Below, in pieces: positions 34,119-43,036 of a stretch of DNA of 64,000 nt. Positions within the stretch are counted from its first letter, which is position 1. Each line of letters begins with the position of its first letter. The translations under genes were made by a program, and so were the position numbers. The DNA is from Gordonia sp. 'Campus' (GTDB lineage Bacteria; Actinomycetota; Actinomycetes; Mycobacteriales; Mycobacteriaceae): positions 310,001-374,000 of the forward strand of contig NZ_JAKOIW010000001.1 of NCBI RefSeq assembly GCF_022206305.1, read 5' to 3'. The notes beneath the pieces are model-generated. The model saw nothing but the letters and a program-made list of their open reading frames with translations. It had not been told where the DNA came from and ran no database searches.

Positions 34119-35267
34119 TCAAACCCTTTCGAGAATCGCAAGGTTCGCGCAGGATCCGTAGCGATAGGTGACCATGCCGTAACCGCTGACGGCGGCGGTG
34201 CGTGCGCCGGGAACCTGGCGCTCGCCGGCTTCGCCACGCAACTGGATGACGGCTTCGACGAGCCCATGCATTCCCGCCGCTGACCCCGCCTGCCCCGCGG
34301 ACAGTTGACCGCCCGAGGTGTTGACCGGCCATCGATCGTGGAGGAGGCGATCGGTGATGTCGAACAAACTCCCGGTGGGGACGAAACCCATGTCCTCCAA
34401 CTGGATCAACACCATGACCGGATAGTCGTCGTAGACGCTGATCACATCGATATCGGCAGGACGCAGACCTGCGCGGTTCCACAGTTCTGGGGCGACTCGG
34501 CACAGGCCGGTACGAAGTCCATCGCCTTCATGTCCGTCCCAGTTCACAGAACCGCCGATGGCACTGACGCGAACCGCCGGACTTCCGTCCTGCATGTGGT
34601 CCTGTCTCGTGATCACGATGGCGTCTGCACCCGTGACCGGCGGAACGCAGTCGAACCGACGCAGGGGCGACGCGATGACGGGCGAGGTGAGATAGTCGTC
34701 CATACTCATCGGCGTCCGGTAGACGGCACCTGGATTCATTGTCGCCCAATGTCTCTGGGCAACAGCCACCGCTCCGTACGCCTTATCGTCGAGGCCATGT
34801 CGACGCATGTGGCGTTGCGTGAGCATCGCGAACATGGCGTTCGGTCCGCCCATTCCCAACGGAGTGACATAGTCCCGGGTGATGGCGTTGTATTCGTCGA
34901 CTACTGACTTGAAGTCCGACGCGGTCATGCGATCGCCGGCAACCAGGACAATGGTTTCCGCGTCTCCGGCCTCGATTGCACGCACGGCATGCTGAAGCAT
35001 GTTCACGCCGCTGGCTCCGCCGTTGGTGTCCTCCATGATCCAGCGGAGAGCCAGGCCGCTGCGAAGGGCCAGGTCGACAGCGTGGTCGGGTTTGAGCGTG
35101 AAGCTCGATACCCCGAGCCCATCAACGTCTTCGAGAGCAAGGCCGGCCTTCTCGACCGCCTGCCGAACAGCACTGGTCAGCAGACGCTCTGTGGTCTCGA
35201 CTCCCTCTGGGTGTCGGGTATACGGCACCTCGACTGCGCTGGCGATGACTGCGCTGTGCCCGGTCAT
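34119..35267 (-). CDS. Thiolase-superfamily (SCPx/Ltp2-like) protein without the nucleophilic cysteine
   Basis: A 382-residue thiolase-fold protein of the lipid-transfer type, with DVDGLGVSSF, DTNGGASGVNMLQHAVRAIEAG (80-101), SVYDDYPVMVLIQLEDMG (277-294) and GGQLSAGQAGSAAGMHGLVEAV (319-340). The position normally held by the acyl-enzyme Cys is Gly84 (GGASG instead of CASG). The usual His of GGxxSxGHP is Gln326, and tyrosines occur at 279, 282 and 363. Loss of Cys with tyrosines retained recalls Ltp2, an aldolase that releases propionyl-CoA in cholesterol degradation. With the DUF35 partner I infer a CoA-dependent retro-aldolase, though an inactive or binding role is possible. ATGA overlap with the transporter gene. 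Confidence 0.8.
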   Translation of the reverse strand: MTGHSAVIASAVEVPYTRHPEGVETTERLLTSAVRQAVEKAGLALEDVDGLGVSSFTLKPDHAVDLALRSGLALRWIMEDTNGGASGVNMLQHAVRAIEAGDAETIVLVAGDRMTASDFKSVVDEYNAITRDYVTPLGMGGPNAMFAMLTQRHMRRHGLDDKAYGAVAVAQRHWATMNPGAVYRTPMSMDDYLTSPVIASPLRRFDCVPPVTGADAIVITRQDHMQDGSPAVRVSAIGGSVNWDGHEGDGLRTGLCRVAPELWNRAGLRPADIDVISVYDDYPVMVLIQLEDMGFVPTGSLFDITDRLLHDRWPVNTSGGQLSAGQAGSAAGMHGLVEAVIQLRGEAGERQVPGARTAAVSGYGMVTYRYGSCANLAILERV

Positions 35268-36604
35268 ACCGGCTCGCCGATCTCGTCCAGCGAACGGGAA
35301 TCCGGAGCAGCAGGCGGCATCCCCGAAAGCGAGTCGATGCCCTTGGTTTCGGGAGCCTTGAGCACGGCGACGGTGCTGAGGACGCCGAAGAGGGCCAGGT
35401 ACACCGCGATGGGCCAGTACGTCCCGGACCAGGCAAGCAGGCCTGTGGCGATCAGCGGCGCGACACCGCCGGCAAAGATCGCGGCGACTTCATGACCTAT
35501 CGACAATCCGCTGTAGCGGACCTTTCCGGTGAACAGTTCGCTGAAGAAGCTCGGCTGAGTACCGATCATCGCACTGTGGCAGATGCTGATGGCGATGATG
35601 ATCGCGAGCCAGATGAGCGCCGTGTTCTGTGTGTTGATCAGAAGGAAAAACGGTGCGGCCCAGATGATCACCCCGACGGCGCCGATGAGATAAACCGGGC
35701 GTCGACCTATCCGATCAGACAGTGCCGCGAACCCGACCATGGTGAATGTCTCCAGGATGTTGGCGACGATGATCGCGGTCAGAATCACCCCGCTACCCAC
35801 ACCGATGTGGACTCCGTAGGCGAGGGAGAACACCGCGAAGATGTACGAACCGCCGTTCTCGGCCATGCGCGCGCCTACGGTGACCAGGATTGATCGCCGC
35901 TGCGTCTTGATCGCTTCGAGTGCGGGGAAGCGAACCCGGTTGTCCTCCGCCTGGAGCTCCTCGAAAACCGGGGTTTCCTGGACCTTCATGCGGATCACCA
36001 GGCCGGCGATCATGAGAACCAGTCCCAGAAGGAACGGTATTCGCCAACCCCAGGAGAGAAACTCGTCTTCGGGGAGCAGGTTGACCAGGGCAAACACTGA
36101 CGACGACAGGATGAAGCCCAACGTGACGCCCACCTGGCTGAAGGCGGAAAAGAATCCGCGCCGGCTCGGTGGAGCATTCTCGCTGATCAAGAGTACTGCG
36201 CCACCCCATTCCCCGCCCACCGCGATTCCCTGAATCACACGCAGAATCACGAGGAGAATCGGCGCCCAGACGCCGATCTGGGCATGTGTGGGGAGTAGAC
36301 CGATGAGCGCAGTACAGACGCCCATCATCATGAGTGTGATGACGAGCATTGACTTTCGTCCGACGCGGTCACCGAAGTGCCCGAAGATGACTCCACCGAA
36401 GGGCCGTGCGACGAAGCCTATGGCGAACGTTCCGAATGCGGCGAGTGTTCCAACGAGGGAATCGTCTCCGGTGAAGAAGAGTGGCCCGAAGACGAGGGCT
36501 GCGGCGGTTCCGTACAGAAAGAAGTCGTACCACTCGAGGGCGCTGCCGATCAGGCTCGCGGTGGCCGCCTTACGCGTTCGGCTTTCTACAGATTGATTGG
36601 ACAT
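35264..36604 (-). CDS. MHS-family major facilitator transporter
   Basis: A 446-residue polytopic membrane protein with about 12 hydrophobic segments. The N-terminal SALEWYDFFLYGTAAAL and the loop FGHFGDRVGRKSMLV (between TM2 and TM3), then RVIQGIAVGGEWGGA, are hallmarks of the metabolite:H+ symporter family (ShiA, KgtP, ProP, MhpT-like relatives). It probably imports the aromatic acid degraded by this operon. It lies 94 bp downstream of the ThDP enzyme gene, and its stop overlaps the thiolase-like start. The substrate cannot be told from sequence. Confidence 0.88.
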   Translation of the reverse strand: MSNQSVESRTRKAATASLIGSALEWYDFFLYGTAAALVFGPLFFTGDDSLVGTLAAFGTFAIGFVARPFGGVIFGHFGDRVGRKSMLVITLMMMGVCTALIGLLPTHAQIGVWAPILLVILRVIQGIAVGGEWGGAVLLISENAPPSRRGFFSAFSQVGVTLGFILSSSVFALVNLLPEDEFLSWGWRIPFLLGLVLMIAGLVIRMKVQETPVFEELQAEDNRVRFPALEAIKTQRRSILVTVGARMAENGGSYIFAVFSLAYGVHIGVGSGVILTAIIVANILETFTMVGFAALSDRIGRRPVYLIGAVGVIIWAAPFFLLINTQNTALIWLAIIIAISICHSAMIGTQPSFFSELFTGKVRYSGLSIGHEVAAIFAGGVAPLIATGLLAWSGTYWPIAVYLALFGVLSTVAVLKAPETKGIDSLSGMPPAAPDSRSLDEIGEPV

Positions 36605-36698
36605 GGCAGGAATCCGTTTCCTATATTGCGAGAATCATGATTGAGGGCGTATCAGCGGGCCAGTGATACCGGCGTCGGGATCTCGTTGGGACTGTGAG

Positions 36699-38333
36699 TC
36701 AGTGACCGAATGCTTCGACAAGCCACCATGCCCCTTCGTCCGAGACGATCTTGGCGTCCAGGACCATCGGACGATTGGGTTGGTCGAGCCAGGACTTGAT
36801 CGGGAGTAGATCGTCGAGGCACCTGACGGTGACGGTCTCACAGCCGAAGCCACGAGCGAGGGCAGCGATGTCCGTCTCTGGGAAGGTCACCGCGTCGAGG
36901 TCTACGTGTGCTCCGAAGTGGTGGGCTTCCGCCCCGTACTGCGCGTCGTTGTAGACGATGACGAGCATGGGGAGGTTCAGTCGGGCTGCCGTCTCGAGTT
37001 CGCTGATACCCATCAAGAAGCCACCGTCGCCGCAGGCTGCGATCGGAACACGGTCGGGTTGAGCGATCGCGGCGCCGATCGCGGTGGCGAGGCCGAGGCC
37101 AACGGATTGAAATGCCTGGGTGAAGCAGAATCCGTACTCGTCGGGTACGTCGAGAAACATGCTCGGGTAGCCGAGGAAGTTCCCGGAATCCACCGACAGG
37201 ACCCGCGAGCGCGGCAGCATTCGATTCAGCTGTGCACTCATCAGCCGGGGATCGATACGCTCGTCTGTGCTCTCGTCTTCGAACGGGACCTGGTGCCATC
37301 GACCTTCGGTCTGAATTCGTCGCAGAGTCCCGCTGGTCCGGTAGCCGGTCCTCTCGACCCGCGCCTCGGCAAGCAGAGCCGAGACGTCGGCGGCGGTTTC
37401 CGCCACGCCGGCCCACACACCGAGATCGACCGGGCGATGCCGCCCGAGGGCGCTCTGGTCGATGTCGACCTGGACAACCTTCGCGCTGTCGCCGATCAAG
37501 CGGCCGTGCCGCATGGTCCACATGTTCAGTGTGCATCCCCAGCCGACGATGAGGTCGGCGTTTGTGATGAGCTCAGCGGCAAGTGGCGTCGAGAACCCTC
37601 CGGCCACGTCGATACTCCACGGCTCCCCTTCGAACATCCCTCGGGCGACGGCAGATGTCGCCAGCAGGGCTCCGCATCGTTCTGCGAGTTCGATGAGGGT
37701 GCGTTTCGCAGGACCCCCACGGGCACCACGTCCAACGACGAACACAGGCCTCTGTGCCTGCTTGAGCAGTGCCGCGAGTTCTTCCACATCGGTTCGCTGA
37801 GGCCGGGGAGCCATCCTGGTGATCGGGTGCGGAACCGAGACGGACCCGGTCAGTACACAGTCCTGGACATCGATGGGGATGTTGAGCACCACCGTGCGCT
37901 TCTGCATCGCGCAGATGTTGTACGCGTGAGTCAGATCGGAAACAGCTGTCTCCGCAGATCGGATTCGGAGCGCCACTGCTCCGCAGCCGCGGGCGATCGA
38001 TTCCTGGTCGATGTAGAAGTTCGACTTCGGATCGGTGGCTTCGGCGGTCAGGACGAGCAGCGGGCTCTGGCTCTTCGCGGCCTCGACTATGCCGGTCAAC
38101 GCGTTGGTGTAGCCGCACCCTTGATGCAGCGAGAGCACGGTCACCTGCTCGCTCATCCGGGCGTGGGCGTCTGCCATGACCGCTGCGCCGCCCTCATGAC
38201 GTGCCGCGACGAAGCGGGCGCCGGCTCCAACGAGTGCGTTCGTATAGTGGAAGTTGCCGCTACCGACGACACCGAACGCCACCCGGACACCGAGCTCGTA
38301 CAACGCTCGACCGATAGCTTCGCGAACGTACAT
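36699..38333 (-). CDS. Thiamine-diphosphate-dependent enzyme (acetolactate-synthase / benzoylformate-decarboxylase-like)
   Basis: A 544-residue ThDP enzyme with the three standard domains: the N-terminal PYR domain with catalytic Glu47 in ARHEGGAA, a middle FAD-like domain, and a C-terminal PP domain with the ThDP motif GDGGFLMGISELETAARLN to NDAQYG near 425-460. ThDP enzymes of this kind decarboxylate 2-oxo acids or carboligate. Next to an isatin-hydrolase-like cyclase, a role as an aryl-glyoxylate (isatinate-type) decarboxylase is attractive but unproven. ATG 38333 is preferred over TTG 38339 because GGGAG lies at proper distance; it is two bases after the cyclase stop. Confidence 0.82.
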   Translation of the reverse strand: MYVREAIGRALYELGVRVAFGVVGSGNFHYTNALVGAGARFVAARHEGGAAVMADAHARMSEQVTVLSLHQGCGYTNALTGIVEAAKSQSPLLVLTAEATDPKSNFYIDQESIARGCGAVALRIRSAETAVSDLTHAYNICAMQKRTVVLNIPIDVQDCVLTGSVSVPHPITRMAPRPQRTDVEELAALLKQAQRPVFVVGRGARGGPAKRTLIELAERCGALLATSAVARGMFEGEPWSIDVAGGFSTPLAAELITNADLIVGWGCTLNMWTMRHGRLIGDSAKVVQVDIDQSALGRHRPVDLGVWAGVAETAADVSALLAEARVERTGYRTSGTLRRIQTEGRWHQVPFEDESTDERIDPRLMSAQLNRMLPRSRVLSVDSGNFLGYPSMFLDVPDEYGFCFTQAFQSVGLGLATAIGAAIAQPDRVPIAACGDGGFLMGISELETAARLNLPMLVIVYNDAQYGAEAHHFGAHVDLDAVTFPETDIAALARGFGCETVTVRCLDDLLPIKSWLDQPNRPMVLDAKIVSDEGAWWLVEAFGH

Positions 38334-38335
38334 GA

Positions 38336-39145
38336 TCAATCTCCCTTTTCGAGCTCGGTGGGTGTTTTCACGAGCGCCAGCACTCGGGCGGGGCTACCTG
38401 ACCCGCCGACGATCTTCAGCGGCGCGACGACCAGCACTCCACCGGCGGCGGGGAGTGAATCGAGATTTCGTAGCTGCGTGACGCCGTACTTGCCGGCGCC
38501 GAGCAGGTGGTGGTGACACGGGAAGGGTGGGTCGAAGGCGTATGCTTGGCCGGCGTCGATACCGACGGTTTCCACTCCGATGCCCCTGATTGGGCTCTGT
38601 GTCGCCAACCATTCGGCGCACTCCACCGAGATGCCGGGCGTGTGAGGACCATCGCCGTCAGCGTTGATGAATTGCACTTCGTCAGCGGCTCGGCGGTCCC
38701 AGCCTGTTCGGTAGAGCAGCCAACCACCTTCGGGCAAGGGGCCGTAGCTCCGTTCCCAATCCAGTACGTCATCGACACCGAGCAGGAAGTCAGGGTCGTC
38801 GACAACCTCCTTCGACTTGTCGATGACGACGAAAGGACCGATCAGGTGAGAAGCCGGAACACGCGAGACATCGGCGAGATCACGGCCGGTGACCCAGTGA
38901 CACGGAGCGTCGAAGTGAGTCCCCACGTGTTCGCCGGTGTGGATGGCGTTCTGGTAGGACGTCTCACCCCTCTCGTCATAGCGTGCAAGCTCCTCGAGAG
39001 AGAATCGCGGAATCGGCTCCATGCCATCGGGAAGTGGCAGAACCGGAGTCCGGTCCGACAGGGGGGCGGTGAGGTCCACGACGCTGATCGTGTTGTCTCT
39101 CAACCCCTCTGACAGACCGAGGGCGGACGGGAGTAGTTCGGGCAT
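38336..39145 (-). CDS. Cyclase-family metal hydrolase (isatin hydrolase / kynurenine formamidase type)
   Basis: A 269-residue protein of the 'cyclase' family. The metal motif GEHVGTHFDAPCH supplies His73, His77, Asp79 and His83, and a second conserved region GIGVETVGIDAGQA is present. The family includes KynB formamidase (about 210 residues) and isatin hydrolase (about 260); length favours the second. Either opens an amide of an aminobenzoyl compound, which suits an operon feeding 3-hydroxyanthranilate. It is the first gene of the 39.1-29.3 kb reverse operon. Its ATG has only a weak ribosome-binding site. I cannot choose between substrates. Confidence 0.8.
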   Translation of the reverse strand: MPELLPSALGLSEGLRDNTISVVDLTAPLSDRTPVLPLPDGMEPIPRFSLEELARYDERGETSYQNAIHTGEHVGTHFDAPCHWVTGRDLADVSRVPASHLIGPFVVIDKSKEVVDDPDFLLGVDDVLDWERSYGPLPEGGWLLYRTGWDRRAADEVQFINADGDGPHTPGISVECAEWLATQSPIRGIGVETVGIDAGQAYAFDPPFPCHHHLLGAGKYGVTQLRNLDSLPAAGGVLVVAPLKIVGGSGSPARVLALVKTPTELEKGD

Positions 39146-39200
39146 GCCCTAGATACTTCAGTTTGTGGGCTGATCCACATAATGCCCTTCTTGCACGCAC

Positions 39201-39217
39201 TATGCCCATATGGCTAT
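39201..39217. promoter_or_regulatory. Probable LysR operator, copy 1 (TATGCCCATATGGCTAT)
   Basis: This 17-mer shares the pattern TATG-Y-CC-R-TATGG-NN-AT with the site at 40233-40249. It lies in the divergent region between the cyclase gene (start 39145) and the LysR gene (start 39246), where a LysR regulator would be expected to bind. A TATGCT box at 39234-39239, seven bases before the LysR ATG, suggests a leaderless LysR transcript. Confidence 0.6.
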
Positions 39218-39245
39218 CACGCCAGGCTCTGGCTATGCTCTCGCC

Positions 39246-40202
39246 ATGGAACGTCGGCTGAAACACCTCCTCGACGGCGGCTTCAAACTCCGTCATCTAC
39301 AACTGATCACGGCAATCGCGAACAATGGAACAATCGTCGGCGCTGCTGCGGATCTGTATGTGACCCAGCCTGTGGTGACCCGGGGTTTACGTGAGGCAGA
39401 AGAGATTCTGGGAGTGCGGCTGTTCGACCGCAGCACGCGCGGGGTCACCCCGACGCCCTATGGCACCTTGCTGCTTGAACACGCCGAGATGATCCTGACC
39501 AGCATGGAACGTCTGGCCGAGAACATCGATCACCTCCAACAGAGCGGAACGCGACCGATCCGGGTGGGCACGAACATGACCGGGTCGTATGTTCTCCTCC
39601 CACGCACCCTGGTGTCGCTGAAGGCCGCGCACCCTGGTCTCAAGGTGTCGGTGGTCGAGGGCACCGACGAGACCTTGCTCGAGTTGCTGGCGCACCACAA
39701 GCTCGACGTCCTGATCGGGCGGATGACTGACGGGAACCCCCACCACATCACCCAGCGGCATCTGTACGACGAGCCCATCCGCATCATGGCAAGGGTTGGA
39801 CATCCCGCCTTCACGGGCGACGGCCTCGAGCCCGAGTCTCTGGCGTCATTCCCCTGGGTGCTGCCGCCTCCGACCGCGGTGGCAAGCCGATTCGGTGGGT
39901 CATTCGGTGAGACCGGATCTTGGGTCCCCACGAATGTCATCGAGTGCACGTCAATCCTCACGATCCGGGCGATTCTGCACGCCACCGATTCACTGGCCCC
40001 CCTGCCGGTGCTGGTCGGAACGAACGATCCCGAGCTGCGCATGCTCCCCGTGGAGCTCGATACCCTCCCCCGCGCAATCGCTCTCATTCACTCGGCAGAG
40101 TCAGCCCTGAGCGAGAGCGCCGACTTGTTCGTGTCGCACCTCCTCGACGAGGTCGAGGCGATCGAATCCGAGCTATCGGGATTGCACCTCGACCTCAAGT
40201 AG
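39246..40202 (+). CDS. LysR-family transcriptional regulator of the 3-hydroxyanthranilate operons
   Basis: A 318-residue LysR protein. The winged helix is at residues ~10-70 (FKLRHLQLITAIANNGTIVGAAADLYVTQPVVTRGLREAEEILG), followed by RSTRGVTPTPYG and the two-lobed effector domain (PIRVGTNMTGSYVLLPRTL, later LDVLIGRMTD). I take the ATG at 39246; an in-frame ATG at 39210 lies inside the probable operator and is unlikely. It is placed between two outward operons that together encode the complete pathway, with similar 17-bp motifs at both, so it is very probably their activator, induced by an intermediate. The N-terminal style resembles GbpR/galactose-binding-protein-regulator types. Confidence 0.9.
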   Translation: MERRLKHLLDGGFKLRHLQLITAIANNGTIVGAAADLYVTQPVVTRGLREAEEILGVRLFDRSTRGVTPTPYGTLLLEHAEMILTSMERLAENIDHLQQSGTRPIRVGTNMTGSYVLLPRTLVSLKAAHPGLKVSVVEGTDETLLELLAHHKLDVLIGRMTDGNPHHITQRHLYDEPIRIMARVGHPAFTGDGLEPESLASFPWVLPPPTAVASRFGGSFGETGSWVPTNVIECTSILTIRAILHATDSLAPLPVLVGTNDPELRMLPVELDTLPRAIALIHSAESALSESADLFVSHLLDEVEAIESELSGLHLDLK

Positions 40203-40232
40203 CGCACGAGATCGGATCGAGCCGACGAACCT

Positions 40233-40249
40233 TATGTCCGTATGGACAT
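40233..40249. promoter_or_regulatory. Probable LysR operator, copy 2 (TATGTCCGTATGGACAT)
   Basis: The site holds the perfect inverted repeat ATGTCC-GTAT-GGACAT and matches the copy at 39201-39217 at 13 of 17 positions. It lies 57 bp before the first gene of the rightward operon. A possible -10 box TATAGC occurs at 40279-40284, about 30 bp downstream of the site, suitable for an activator. Confidence 0.65.
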
Positions 40250-40305
40250 GGCTGGCTCCGATATAGGCATTTGTTTGGTATAGCCGGGGGCCCGACCATT
40301 GATCC

Positions 40306-41781
40306 ATGACTTCAACCCCCGACGGCTGGATCCGCAACTTCGTCGACGGAGCCTTCGTCGATCCCGATCCGCGGCGTGGATTCGATCAGGTCGACCCTGC
40401 GACCGGACGGACGCTCGGCCAGGTCCACGAGGCCGACCAGGCGCTGGTCGATCGCGCCGTGAACGCCGCCCGTCGGGCCCTTGACAACGGCTGGGCCGAC
40501 ACGCCGGTGCGCGAACGCTCCGCGCTGTTGCGCCGCGCCGCGGATCGCATCGAGCAGCGCTTCGAGGAGTTCGTCGCCGCCGAGATGGCCGACACCGGTA
40601 AGCCGATCACCCAGGCACGAGAACTCGACGTGGCTCGAGCGCTGACCAACTTCAGGACGTTCGCCGATGTCGCAGCCGCCGCCGGCCAGGAGTCGTTCAT
40701 GACCGACCTTGCCGGCGGTCGGCAGGCGCTCAACTATGCGGTCCGCAAACCGCTCGGCGCGGTCGCGGTGATCGTGCCGTGGAACCTGCCACTGCTCCTG
40801 CTGACCTGGAAGGTGGCGCCCGCACTCGCGTGCGGTAATGCCGTGGTGGTCAAGCCAAGCGAGGAGACGCCCGCGACTGCCACTCTGCTCGCGGAGGTCC
40901 TCGCCGAGGTGGGACTGCCCGCCGGCGTGTACAACGTGGTGCACGGCTTCGGTGGCAACTCCGCCGGCGAGTACCTCACGACACATCCGGGAATCGACGG
41001 TGTCACCTTCACCGGTTCGTCCGCGACCGGCTCTCATGTGATGAAAACCGTTGCGCCCCGTGTACGTCCGGTGTCGTTCGAGCTCGGGGGGAAGAATGCC
41101 GCGATCGTGTTCGATGACGTCGACCTCGACGAAGCACTCACCGGACTCACCAGGTCCGTCTTCGCCAACACGGGCCAGGTGTGTCTGTGTACCGAAAGGG
41201 TGTACGTCCACCGTTCCATCTTCGACGACGTCGCTGTCGGGCTCGTCGAGCGTGCCGAGCGACTGCGTCTGGGCAACCCCGCCGATCCCGACGTCACCAC
41301 CGGACCACTGATCTCGCAGGGGCACCGCGACAAGGTAATGCGCTATTTCGAGCTCGCCGAGCAGTCGGGCGCCAAAGTCTTGACCGGGGGCGGAATTCCG
41401 GACCTGGGTCAGGATTTCGAGTCCGGCTCGTGGGTGGAGCCGACGCTGTGGACGGGACTGACCAACGAGGACCCGGTTCTGCGTGAAGAGATCTTCGGGC
41501 CGGTCGCCGCATTGGTGCCGTTCGACACGGAAGCGGAGGCGATCGCGCTCGCCAACGACACCCAGTACGGGCTGGCCGCGTCGGTGTGGACCAACGACCT
41601 GCGACGCGGACACCGCGTCGCACAGAAGATGAACGTCGGAATCTCCTGGGTCAACACTTGGTTCACGCGCGAACTGCGATCTCCATTCGGTGGCGTCGGG
41701 TTGTCCGGAATCGGCAGGGAGGGCGGCGAGTCGTCGTTGCACTTCTATACCGAGCCCACCAACGTGTGCGTGGCCCTATAA
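40306..41781 (+). CDS. nbaE: 2-aminomuconate 6-semialdehyde dehydrogenase
   Basis: A 491-residue ALDH. Catalytic Cys293 sits in GQVCLCTERV, the 'CLC' form typical of 2-aminomuconate- and 2-hydroxymuconate-semialdehyde dehydrogenases. Glu259, Asn160 and Arg111 fall, with a constant offset of nine, on the catalytic and carboxylate-binding residues I recall for Pseudomonas AMSDH (Cys302, Glu268, Asn169, Arg120). It oxidises 2-aminomuconate semialdehyde to 2-aminomuconate with NAD. First gene of the rightward operon; the ATG has no obvious ribosome-binding site. It follows the LysR gene by 103 bp. HMS dehydrogenase activity is a possible side role. Confidence 0.92.
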   Translation: MTSTPDGWIRNFVDGAFVDPDPRRGFDQVDPATGRTLGQVHEADQALVDRAVNAARRALDNGWADTPVRERSALLRRAADRIEQRFEEFVAAEMADTGKPITQARELDVARALTNFRTFADVAAAAGQESFMTDLAGGRQALNYAVRKPLGAVAVIVPWNLPLLLLTWKVAPALACGNAVVVKPSEETPATATLLAEVLAEVGLPAGVYNVVHGFGGNSAGEYLTTHPGIDGVTFTGSSATGSHVMKTVAPRVRPVSFELGGKNAAIVFDDVDLDEALTGLTRSVFANTGQVCLCTERVYVHRSIFDDVAVGLVERAERLRLGNPADPDVTTGPLISQGHRDKVMRYFELAEQSGAKVLTGGGIPDLGQDFESGSWVEPTLWTGLTNEDPVLREEIFGPVAALVPFDTEAEAIALANDTQYGLAASVWTNDLRRGHRVAQKMNVGISWVNTWFTRELRSPFGGVGLSGIGREGGESSLHFYTEPTNVCVAL

Positions 41782-41801
41782 CTCCCGGGAAAAGAGGAAC
41801 A

Positions 41802-42581
41802 ATGGAAGCGAAGTCACTGACCCGCAAGGAGATAGACACCCTTGCCGCGCGATTGGACGAGGCACAGCTGCAGGTACTCGACACTCCGAGTCTCGCAGAC
41901 GATGTCGAGGTCCACATCGACGACGCGTACCGCGTCCAGGAAGCGCTGGTCGGCCGGCAACTCGACCGTGGGCAGACGCTCGTGGGCGTCAAGCTCGGGT
42001 TCACCAGCAAGGCCAAGATGGCTCAGATGGGTGTTTCCGACGTGATCGTCGGCCGGCTCACCGACGCTATGCGCGTCGACAACGGCGGTCGATTCGATCT
42101 GAGCCGGTTCATTCACCCCAAGATCGAACCCGAGGTCGCGTACCGCCTGATGCAGGACATCGATCTCGACGACCCAGGTGTCGACGTCGAAACCTGCGTC
42201 GACGCCGTCGCTCCGGCGATGGAGATCATCGACTCCCGCTACCGTGACTTCCGGTTCACCTACACCGACGTGGTCGCCGACAACACGTCCGCAGCCGCTT
42301 TCGTGATCGGCCCGTGGCAGTCGATGCGTTCCGTCGGCGATCTCTCGGTGCGACTCGAGGCGGGCGGGCAGTCCGTTGACGGTTCCACCGCCGCGATTCT
42401 CGACGATCCGGTCAACGCTCTCCACGCACTTCTCGACGTGTGTCGCCGTCGCCGAATTCCGTTGCGCGCGGGCGATGTGGTGCTCGCCGGCGCCGCCACC
42501 GCGGCAATCCCGTTGGCGGCGGGCGCCGCACGATGCGACATCGACGGCCTCGGCAGCGTCACCGCCGAAGTCAGCTCATGA
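41802..42581 (+). CDS. nbaG: 4-oxalocrotonate decarboxylase
   Basis: A 259-residue hydratase/decarboxylase-family protein with [35 protein letters not shown] and EIIDSRY. The [11 protein letters not shown]...LTDAM form marks the decarboxylase branch (XylI, DmpH, NbaG). It removes CO2 from 4-oxalocrotonate, giving 2-hydroxypenta-2,4-dienoate for the hydratase encoded in the divergent operon. The start follows AAAGAGGAAC and the stop overlaps the deaminase start by ATGA. The hydratase partner at 31329 is in the other operon, an unusual split for a complex-forming pair. Confidence 0.88.
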   Translation: MEAKSLTRKEIDTLAARLDEAQLQVLDTPSLADDVEVHIDDAYRVQEALVGRQLDRGQTLVGVKLGFTSKAKMAQMGVSDVIVGRLTDAMRVDNGGRFDLSRFIHPKIEPEVAYRLMQDIDLDDPGVDVETCVDAVAPAMEIIDSRYRDFRFTYTDVVADNTSAAAFVIGPWQSMRSVGDLSVRLEAGGQSVDGSTAAILDDPVNALHALLDVCRRRRIPLRAGDVVLAGAATAAIPLAAGAARCDIDGLGSVTAEVSS

Positions 42582-43036
42582 GCCACGACGCCGCCGCCCG
42601 GGTCCTCGAGCAACTCGCGATCCCACGCGGACGATTCCCACATCTGAAGGTCGCGGGCGACTTCGTCTATGTCTCCGGAACGAGCTCCCGTCGACCGGAC
42701 AATACGTTCGACGGTGTCGAGGTCGACGAGATGGGAACGACGAATCTCGACATCCGAGCACAGACGCGAGCGGTCATCGACAACATCCGATCGATCCTCG
42801 TCGAGGTCGGTGCGGATCTGAGCGATCTCGTGCAGGTCACCTCCTATCTCGTGTCGATGAACGACTTCGGCGGCTACAACGAGGTGTACGCCGAGGTGTT
42901 CGACGAAACCGGTCCGACCCGGACCACCGTTGCGGTACACCAACTTCCGCATCCGCATCTACTGATCGAGATCCAGGGTGTCGCCTACCTGCCCCCTCAT
43001 CGCCGTACCGCCCTCAACCTGAAGGATCACTCATGA
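42578..43036 (+). CDS. nbaF: 2-aminomuconate deaminase (RidA/YjgF family)
   Basis: A 152-residue RidA-fold protein with [24 protein letters not shown] near the N-terminus, a long helix [31 protein letters not shown] and [24 protein letters not shown] near the end. Longer than generic RidA (about 130 residues), as expected of 2-aminomuconate deaminases (AmnD/NbaF). It hydrolyses 2-aminomuconate to 4-oxalocrotonate and ammonia. ATGA overlaps link it to the decarboxylase before it and to the dioxygenase after it. The role is assigned from family plus perfect pathway context. Confidence 0.9.
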   Translation: MSHDAAARVLEQLAIPRGRFPHLKVAGDFVYVSGTSSRRPDNTFDGVEVDEMGTTNLDIRAQTRAVIDNIRSILVEVGADLSDLVQVTSYLVSMNDFGGYNEVYAEVFDETGPTRTTVAVHQLPHPHLLIEIQGVAYLPPHRRTALNLKDHS

